DNA of 7,649 nt from Verrucomicrobiales bacterium (lineage in GTDB: Bacteria > Verrucomicrobiota > Verrucomicrobiia > Verrucomicrobiales > DEV007), in assembly GCA_013003335.1 (NCBI GenBank), contig JABDJT010000135.1, positions 1 to 7,649 of the forward strand, in the 5' to 3' direction. The notes beneath the pieces are model-generated. The model saw only the letters and a program-made list of their open reading frames with translations. It searched no databases and was not told the origin of the DNA. The position numbers were made by a program, and so were the translations under genes. Positions 1-4,946 of the stretch are shown here, piece by piece. Each line of letters opens with the position of its first letter. Positions within the stretch are counted from its first letter, which is position 1.

Positions 1-273
1 GCGCTCGCCGACGAAACGCGTCTGTCAGTCGTGCAGGCCCTGATGAAGGGCGAAAGCCATGTGAGCGATCTGCAAGACGAACTCGCAATCGAGCAGAGCC
101 TGTTGTCCCACCATCTCAGGGCGTTGCGGGACGCAGGCATCGTTGAATCCGAGCGGGACGGAAAAGCGGTTTTGTATCGTCTCGCTCCCGGAGTGGAATC
201 CCGCCGTCAGGGGAAAACAATCGAGCTGGGTTGTTGCCAGTTGGCATTCGAATCGACGGAAAACCCGACCTGA
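1..273 (+). CDS. ArsR/SmtB-family winged-helix transcriptional regulator (5'-partial)
   Basis: This is a DNA-binding repressor-type regulator whose frame is open from base 1, so the N-terminus (probably 10-20 residues) lies outside the window. The visible 90 residues begin ALADETRLSVVQAL, the usual first helix of ArsR proteins. The helix-turn-helix spans about residues 21-48, with recognition helix QSLLSHHLRALRDAGIV, and the beta-wing is ERDGKAVLYRL (51-61). The alpha-3 CVC metal site of the E. coli ArsR type is absent: that region reads SHVSDLQDEL. A vicinal Cys pair instead occurs near the C-terminus (GCC, 78-79), a position where some arsenite-sensing ArsR proteins carry their ligands. The TGA stop lies 6 nt before the pstS ATG, so it is very likely cotranscribed with the pst genes and a candidate regulator of them. 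The family call is firm; the signal it senses is unknown. Confidence 0.87.
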   Translation, partial: ALADETRLSVVQALMKGESHVSDLQDELAIEQSLLSHHLRALRDAGIVESERDGKAVLYRLAPGVESRRQGKTIELGCCQLAFESTENPT

Positions 274-279
274 TTGACA

Positions 280-1110
280 ATGAGTTCTCTGCTGAAACTA
301 CACCCGGTATCCGCCGTTTTTGGTGCGTTTCTCTGTCTCAATCAGTCTTGCACCGATTCCAGTGCAGTTGAAAAAATCACGGTCACCGGGTCCAGTACTC
401 TGGCTCCCCTGGTTGCCGATATGGCGGGTCTATTTGAGGCGAAAAATCCGGGTATCCGAATCGACGTACAGGCTGGCGGCTCTTCCCGCGGCATTCTTGA
501 CGCCTCTTCCAGCCTCGCGGATATCGGAATGACGTCCCGCAATCTGAAAGCGGGCGAGAATGGGCTGACGTCCCACCGAATCGCCCTCGATGGTATCGCA
601 TTAATCGTTCACAGCCAAAATCCGGTATCGGACCTGTCCCATGACCAGGTCATCTCAATTTTTACGGGGAAGACCGAGTTTTGGAACGAAGGCAACGATC
701 GCAAGATCGTGGTTGTGAACAAAGCCGAAGGCCGCGGCACACTAGAAGTTTTTCTGAAACATTTCGAACTCGATTCAGCCGACATCGATGCGGATCTGAT
801 CGTCGGAGAAAATCAGCAGGCGATCAAAACGGTGTCGGGGAATCCGCTCGCGATCGGCTACGTTTCCATCGGCGCGGCTGAATACGAAGCGGCCAATGGC
901 ACACCGATTCGACTCCTCGCGGTCGATGGAGTCACCGCCACTTCGAAGACGGTCGCGGAAGGAACCTATCCGATTTCGCGCCCGTTACTCCTCGTCACGA
1001 AAGGCCACGCTGTACCCGCCGGTTTGACCGGGCGTTTCGTCGAGTTCTGTCAAAGCACCGCGGTTCACGAATTGATCGGAAGCCACTTGTATGTCCCCGT
1101 CCGTGAATGA
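280..1110 (+). CDS. pstS: Phosphate ABC transporter, substrate-binding protein PstS
   Basis: This is the periplasmic phosphate-binding component of the Pst importer, 276 residues from ATG 280. A TTG at 274, abutting the arsR stop, would add two residues; ATG is preferred, although neither has a good Shine-Dalgarno sequence and translation is probably coupled to arsR. An N-terminal hydrophobic stretch (residues 8-20) ends in NQSC with Cys24, so it is a signal peptide and possibly a weak lipobox, since Leu at -3 is missing. Anion-binding segments follow in family order: TGSSTLAP (36-43), AGGSSRGILD (65-74), ADIGMTSR (80-87) and NKAEGRGT (147-154). The last differs from the common NREEGSGT form: Lys replaces Arg and Arg replaces Ser. 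The C-terminal YPISRPLLLV (230-239) is also typical of PstS. The gene overlaps pstC by 20 nt. Binding of another oxyanion cannot be excluded, but phosphate is by far the likeliest given the pstCAB genes behind it. Confidence 0.9.
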   Translation: MSSLLKLHPVSAVFGAFLCLNQSCTDSSAVEKITVTGSSTLAPLVADMAGLFEAKNPGIRIDVQAGGSSRGILDASSSLADIGMTSRNLKAGENGLTSHRIALDGIALIVHSQNPVSDLSHDQVISIFTGKTEFWNEGNDRKIVVVNKAEGRGTLEVFLKHFELDSADIDADLIVGENQQAIKTVSGNPLAIGYVSIGAAEYEAANGTPIRLLAVDGVTATSKTVAEGTYPISRPLLLVTKGHAVPAGLTGRFVEFCQSTAVHELIGSHLYVPVRE

Positions 1111-1960
1111 TCGCGTCGCCGGCGCTGCCCTCGGGATCGCTGCCTGGCTTTGCGGCGGGATCAGCCTCCTGATCCTGATTTGGGTGGGAGTCGAAGCGAT
1201 TCCCGCCCTGAACAACGACCCTGGAATTTCCAGCTTGCTGGGAGACGCCCACTGGCTTCCCGGATCCGTTCGTGAACCTCAATTCGGCATGCTGCCGATT
1301 TTGGCCGGATCAGTCCTCGTCACAATCTTCTCGATCATTCCAGCGACAGTCGCCGGTGTCGGATGCGCGGTTTTCCAGCGCTTTTATGCACCAAAATGGA
1401 TGAGGACGTTTCTTCGTCGTGTCCTCGAATTACTTGCCGGAATTCCATCGGTCGTGATTGGATTCTGGGGCCTCGTTGTCCTTGTCCCGATCCTTCAAAA
1501 ATGGCAGCCGCCCGGCCAAAGCCTCGCCGCCGCAGCCATCGTGCTGGCGATCATGATCCTTCCAACCGTCGCTCTCACCGCGTCAACGGCTTTGAAAAAT
1601 GTTTCGCCTGGCCTGTTTCGCGCAGCTGCTGCGTTGGGAATGGGGCGCGCCCGAACGATTCTCGGAGTTGCTTTGCCCACAGCCCGCCGGGGCATTGCAG
1701 GGGGAGTGATCCTCGCGGCAGCCCGGGCGATCGGTGAAACCATGGCCGTCGTCATGGTCTGTGGAAACGTCGCCCAATGGCCCGGCTCGATTTTTGATCC
1801 AATCCGCCCTGCAACGGCCACCATCGCTCTTGAAATGAGCTATGCGACCGCTGGCCACCGTTCCGTGCTGTTCGCGCTGGCGTTTTTCCTCGTGCTGGTG
1901 GTCGGCGCAGCCGTAGGATGGATTGCCTTCCGGAAACCTTCCACCCCGCATCGAAGATGA
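1091..1960 (+). CDS. pstC: Phosphate ABC transporter permease PstC
   Basis: This is one of the two inner-membrane subunits of the phosphate importer, 289 residues. About six hydrophobic segments are visible (roughly 10-35, 69-97, 112-136, 145-167, 204-226 and 257-281). Family motifs include LLAGIPSVVIGFWGL (114-128) and the cytoplasmic EAA-type coupling loop AAALGMGRARTILGVALP (179-196), followed by ARAIGETMAVVMVCGN (211-226), which is characteristic of PstC. The ATG at 1091 lies within the end of pstS and has a GGAAG Shine-Dalgarno sequence at 1078-1082, 8 nt upstream. The stop TGA overlaps the pstA start as ATGA. The length is close to the family norm, and I see no frameshift or missing segment. 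Confidence 0.95.
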   Translation: MSPSVNDRVAGAALGIAAWLCGGISLLILIWVGVEAIPALNNDPGISSLLGDAHWLPGSVREPQFGMLPILAGSVLVTIFSIIPATVAGVGCAVFQRFYAPKWMRTFLRRVLELLAGIPSVVIGFWGLVVLVPILQKWQPPGQSLAAAAIVLAIMILPTVALTASTALKNVSPGLFRAAAALGMGRARTILGVALPTARRGIAGGVILAAARAIGETMAVVMVCGNVAQWPGSIFDPIRPATATIALEMSYATAGHRSVLFALAFFLVLVVGAAVGWIAFRKPSTPHRR

Positions 1961-2820
1961 TCGGCGGAGCTGCAAGACTCTCACGAAACGATCGCCTGCT
2001 GGGAGCCGCTGGCGGATTTGCTGCGCTGGTCGTGCTGGTTGGGTTTGGTGCCATCGTTTTCGATCTCTTTCAAACCGGCACCGCTTCCCTTTCGATTCCA
2101 TTTCTCGTGGGAAAAGTGGAGAACGGGGGTCGGGCAGGTGGAATTGGACCCGTGCTGATTTCCACCGGAATGATTCTCTTGGTTTGTCTCGCTGTGGCGC
2201 TGCCGCTTGGAACCGGGTGCGCAATCTGGCTTTCGGAATTCGCGTCCAAAATCCGTTTCGCACGGGCCATCACCGCCGGAATCGATCTCCTCGCCTCTGT
2301 TCCTTCCATCGTATTCGGCCTCTTCGGAATGGTATTTTTCTGCCGGACACTGGGCCTCGGATTCTCCATCACCAGCGGCGGTCTGACTCTCGCCTGCATG
2401 ATTCTTCCCATTGTGATCCGCACCACCTTGATCGGGCTCTCCGGTGCGCCTTCTAATCTTCGCCCCGGAGCCGCTGCCCTCGGACTAAGCCGGGTTTCCA
2501 CGATCCGACACCTGCTTCTGCCCGTTGCCATTCCCGGAGTTGTGGTTGGAACGACGCTTGGAATCAGCCGGGCCCTGGCCGAAACGGCGGCCCTGATTTT
2601 CACCAGCGGATACGCGACCCGATGGCCGGAAGGCTTCGACGATTCCGGCCGCGCCATTTCCGTCCACATTTACGACCTCGCCATGAACGTCCCCGGCGGG
2701 GCTGCCAACGCCGCGGCAAGCGCCCTCGTGCTCTTGCTCGCCCTGCTGTTCATCAACTACCTCGCCACCCTTCTCGCCGATCGTTGGCTGTTGAAAAGAA
2801 TTGCCCCGACATCCGAATGA
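1957..2820 (+). CDS. pstA: Phosphate ABC transporter permease PstA
   Basis: This is the second inner-membrane permease subunit, which pairs with PstC. ATG 1957 is chosen because it forms an ATGA overlap with the pstC stop, giving 287 residues; an in-frame ATG at 1918 would add 13 residues but would lie well inside pstC. Six hydrophobic segments are visible, around 16-37, 64-92, 109-128, 141-160, 193-215 and 252-274. Key motifs are LLASVPSIVFGLFGM (111-125) and the EAA-type loop GAAALGLSRVSTIRHLLLP (171-189), followed by GISRALAETAALIFTSG (202-218), the PstA counterpart of the PstC GETM region. The C-terminal HIYDLAMN (237-244) is also a typical PstA feature. The stop overlaps the pstB start by another ATGA, indicating tight translational coupling. 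Confidence 0.95.
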   Translation: MIGGAARLSRNDRLLGAAGGFAALVVLVGFGAIVFDLFQTGTASLSIPFLVGKVENGGRAGGIGPVLISTGMILLVCLAVALPLGTGCAIWLSEFASKIRFARAITAGIDLLASVPSIVFGLFGMVFFCRTLGLGFSITSGGLTLACMILPIVIRTTLIGLSGAPSNLRPGAAALGLSRVSTIRHLLLPVAIPGVVVGTTLGISRALAETAALIFTSGYATRWPEGFDDSGRAISVHIYDLAMNVPGGAANAAASALVLLLALLFINYLATLLADRWLLKRIAPTSE

Positions 2821-3578
2821 TCACTGTCGAAAATCTCTCAATTCACTACGGCAATCTCGCGGCTGTGCGGGACGTGTCGCTCGACATCCCCGAAGGGAAA
2901 ATCACCGCTGTCGTTGGCCCGTCCGGATGCGGGAAGAGCAGTTTTCTCGCTTCGCTGAACCGCCTCACGGATTTGATCCCGGGAGCGAAAGTCGCGGGGG
3001 AAATCCGACTGAATGGCAAATCTGACATCGTGAATGACCCCGGCCTTGACCTGTTGGAGCTTCGCCGCACGGTCGGCATGGTCTTTCAAAAACCGAATCC
3101 TTTCCCGCTTTCGATCCGGAAGAACTTTGAATTACCGCTCCTCGAGCACGGAATTTCAAAACGCGAAATTCCCGGGCGAATCGAATCGACGCTGCGGGAA
3201 GTCGGTTTATGGGACGAAATCTCCGACCGGCTTGACGAATCCGCCGAGAATCTGTCAGGCGGTCAGCAGCAGCGGCTCTGCATCGCCCGCGCCCTTGCAC
3301 TTCGCCCGAAGGTCATCCTCTTCGACGAACCCTGCAGCGCTCTCGACCCACTCGCTTCCGGTGTGGTGGAAGACCACATCGCCGCGCTGCGTGGAAAAGT
3401 CACTGTTGTCATCGTCACCCACAATCTCGCCCAGGCCCGTCGAATCGCCGACGAAGTCGCCCTGTTCTGGGTGCGCGACGGAGCCGGTTGCGTGATCGAA
3501 ACCGGACCGGCCAATACGATTTTTGATCGCCCGAAAGACCCCGACGCTGCTCTGTATTTTTCCGGCGCCCGCGGGTGA
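2817..3578 (+). CDS. pstB: Phosphate ABC transporter ATP-binding protein PstB
   Basis: This is the ATPase that powers phosphate import, 253 residues from ATG 2817, which overlaps the pstA stop as ATGA. All ABC motifs are present: Walker A GPSGCGKS (34-41), Q-loop VFQKPNPFP with Gln91, signature LSGGQQQR (146-153), Walker B VILFDEP (166-172) with catalytic Glu171, D-loop SALDP, and H-loop His202 in IVTHN. PNPFP after the Q-loop and the EPCSALDP string are PstB hallmarks. The sequence is not the classical enterobacterial form. After PNPFP it reads LSIRKNFELPLLEHG rather than a SIYENV-type string, and the C-terminal part has FWVRDGAGCVIETG where ordinary PstB proteins have a shorter FF-x-x-GELVE-type string. 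This looks like a distinct PstB subfamily. No phoU follows. Confidence 0.97.
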   Translation: MITVENLSIHYGNLAAVRDVSLDIPEGKITAVVGPSGCGKSSFLASLNRLTDLIPGAKVAGEIRLNGKSDIVNDPGLDLLELRRTVGMVFQKPNPFPLSIRKNFELPLLEHGISKREIPGRIESTLREVGLWDEISDRLDESAENLSGGQQQRLCIARALALRPKVILFDEPCSALDPLASGVVEDHIAALRGKVTVVIVTHNLAQARRIADEVALFWVRDGAGCVIETGPANTIFDRPKDPDAALYFSGARG

Positions 3579-3588
3579 GAAAATGAAT

Positions 3589-3621
3589 CAACAGGTTATG
3601 TTTGGCGAACCAACCCTGTTG
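3589..3621. repeat. Inverted repeat / hairpin in the pstB to propeller-gene gap
   Basis: CAACAGG (3589-3595) is matched by its reverse complement CCTGTTG (3615-3621). A second small stem, TTGG/CCAA around a CGAA loop, lies inside it (3602-3613). It starts 10 nt after the pstB stop and ends 13 nt before the next start codon. It could be the transcription terminator of the arsR-pst unit, an RNA processing or stability element, or an operator for the next gene. No T-run follows (GATCGTATTG), so it is not a classical intrinsic terminator. The repeat is directly visible; its function is inference. Confidence 0.45.
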
Positions 3622-3634
3622 GATCGTATTGACC

Positions 3635-4852
3635 ATGAAAATCCTCGCTGCCTTTTTCCTCCCGATTTCGCTCCTTCCGGCCGGTGATTGGCCCAATTTC
3701 CACGGACCAAATCAGGATCTGATTTCGCAGGAAAAACTGCCGGCAGATCCGGATTTTGAGAACGTGGTCTGGCGGGCCAAAGTCGGTATTGGATTCTCGT
3801 CATTCGCAGTTGTGGACGGTCGAGCCTACACGATTGGCCACACGGGCGGCGAACAGGAGACCGTCTGGTGTTTCGATGTCAAAACCGGTAAGGAAGTCTG
3901 GAAAGACACCTATGACGCGCCTCTGATCGCCCGGTTTTATGAAGGAGGGCCCGGTTCGACGCCGACCTTCAGCGATAGCCGGGTTTTCACCTACAGCAAG
4001 CATGGTCATCTCCACGCTTACGACGCGAAAACGGGTGATCTGATCTGGAAGCGCGATATGCCGGCGGAAGCGGGCCTGCGGCGGCTGCCGGAATGGGGTT
4101 TCGCCTGTTCCCCGCTCCTGGTCGATGGCGGGAAAAAGCTGGTGATTGAAGCCGGGGCAACTTTCGCACTTGATCCGGCAACCGGCGAGGTTCTTTGGAA
4201 AAGCGGGAACTTCACGCCGGGATACGGAACGCCAATGGCTTTCGAGTTTGCGGGCAAACAGTTGCTCGCGATGCTGAAAACCGAAGGGCTCGTGGTAGCG
4301 GATCAAGCGGATGGAAAAACGATCGCGACGAGTCCCTGGATAACCAGTTTTGACACGAACTCCACGACGCCGATCGCCCTGGCTGACGGAAAAATATTCG
4401 TTTCAACCGGATATGATCGCGGCTGCAGCCTGTTTCAGTTGGACGTTAAAGCCGGCTCGCTGATGGCGATTTATGAAAGCCCGAAGATGTCGAATCACAT
4501 GAACAATTCCGTGCTGATCGACGGCCATTTGTACGGATTCGATGGCACGGCTCATCGTGGTCGGCCGACGGAGTTTGTCTGCCTCGAGCTGGCCACCGGC
4601 AAGGAAAAGTGGCGGGTTCCTCCGATCGATGGATTGGGCTGCGGATCGGTCACGGCCACTGCGGACGGCACGCTCTTGATCTTCACGGAAAAGGGCGAAC
4701 TGGTGACCGCGCCCTCGAATCCAGAGGCATTTACAATCGGAGTTCGGACTCAGATCCTGGGCGGTCGCTGCTGGACCGTTCCCGTATTGGCGGATGGCCG
4801 GATTTTCTGCCGGAACGCCCGGGGCGATGTGGTCTGCATCTCCCCGGATTGA
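3635..4852 (+). CDS. Exported PQQ-like beta-propeller repeat protein
   Basis: This is a 405-residue protein of the PQQ/BamB-like propeller superfamily, common in Planctomycetota and Verrucomicrobiota and mostly without known function. ATG 3635 is chosen because it gives a signal peptide (MKILAAFFLPISLLPAG); a TTG at 3602 would bury it. The mature part opens with DWPNFHGPNQD (18-28), the typical start of these proteins. Blade repeats with the form (Y/F/L)-x-x-(D/E)-x-x-TG-(K/D/E)-x-x-W are clear at 78-89 (CFDVKTGKEVWK), 128-139, 178-189 and 316-326, and a last strand GDVVCISPD (397-405) probably closes the ring. Only a weak Shine-Dalgarno sequence (GGAT, 10 nt upstream) is seen. Binding of PQQ itself is unproven: the repeat marks the fold, and no dehydrogenase calcium or cytochrome motif is evident. 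It follows pst in the same direction but is separated by a hairpin, so membership of that operon is doubtful. Confidence 0.85.
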   Translation: MKILAAFFLPISLLPAGDWPNFHGPNQDLISQEKLPADPDFENVVWRAKVGIGFSSFAVVDGRAYTIGHTGGEQETVWCFDVKTGKEVWKDTYDAPLIARFYEGGPGSTPTFSDSRVFTYSKHGHLHAYDAKTGDLIWKRDMPAEAGLRRLPEWGFACSPLLVDGGKKLVIEAGATFALDPATGEVLWKSGNFTPGYGTPMAFEFAGKQLLAMLKTEGLVVADQADGKTIATSPWITSFDTNSTTPIALADGKIFVSTGYDRGCSLFQLDVKAGSLMAIYESPKMSNHMNNSVLIDGHLYGFDGTAHRGRPTEFVCLELATGKEKWRVPPIDGLGCGSVTATADGTLLIFTEKGELVTAPSNPEAFTIGVRTQILGGRCWTVPVLADGRIFCRNARGDVVCISPD

Positions 4853-4866
4853 GGTGTTCTTTCCGC

Positions 4867-4912
4867 CGGTTGCAAGCTAAGCCACGATTGCGTCAGCCCC
4901 GTAGCTTGACCG
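4867..4912. terminator. Bulged stem-loop after the propeller gene, possible terminator
   Basis: CGGT (4867-4870) plus CAAGCTA (4873-4879) pair with TAGCTTG (4902-4908) plus ACCG (4909-4912). This gives an 11-bp stem with a 2-nt bulge and a 22-nt loop, followed by TTT. It begins 15 nt after the propeller-gene stop and ends 34 nt before the next start. The position fits a weak terminator or attenuator between the two genes, but the T-tract is only three bases long. The pairing is directly seen; terminator function is inferred. Confidence 0.4.
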
Positions 4913-4932
4913 TTTCGCGCGTCTCCGCTTTG

Positions 4933-4939
4933 AAGGAGG
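4933..4939 (+). promoter_or_regulatory. Strong Shine-Dalgarno sequence fixing the DUF5916 gene start
   Basis: AAGGAGG lies 7 nt before ATG 4947 and is the best ribosome-binding site in the window. It settles the start codon and suggests that this gene is translated independently, unlike the coupled pst genes. Confidence 0.75.
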
Positions 4940-4946
4940 GCGCCCC

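Noticed and set aside
1918..1956. ATG 1918 as the pstA start
   Set aside because: It would give a polar 13-residue extension and a 43-nt overlap; the ATGA junction at 1957 matches the pstA-pstB junction style.
1583..2263. Long minus-strand open frame (226 codons) antisense to pstC/pstA
   Set aside because: It is rich in Arg, Gln and Ser with no recognisable domain, lies opposite two well-supported permease genes, and fits the antisense shadow expected in GC-rich coding DNA.
2070..2669. Minus-strand open frame of 199 codons antisense to pstA
   Set aside because: It has low-complexity Pro/Arg/Thr composition and no motif, and the plus-strand frame is clearly PstA.
2622..2816. N-terminal extension of pstB inside pstA
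   Set aside because: The extension encodes Arg/Pro-rich non-homologous sequence. The ATGA overlap at 2817 and the normal PstB length from there fix the start.
3602..3634. TTG 3602 as the start of the propeller gene
   Set aside because: It lies within the hairpin, has no Shine-Dalgarno sequence, and would put eleven residues before an otherwise clean signal peptide starting at ATG 3635.
3579..3634. Riboswitch or Pho box upstream of the propeller gene
   Set aside because: The gap is only 56 nt and mostly hairpin; no conserved riboswitch core or CTGTCAT-type direct repeat was found.
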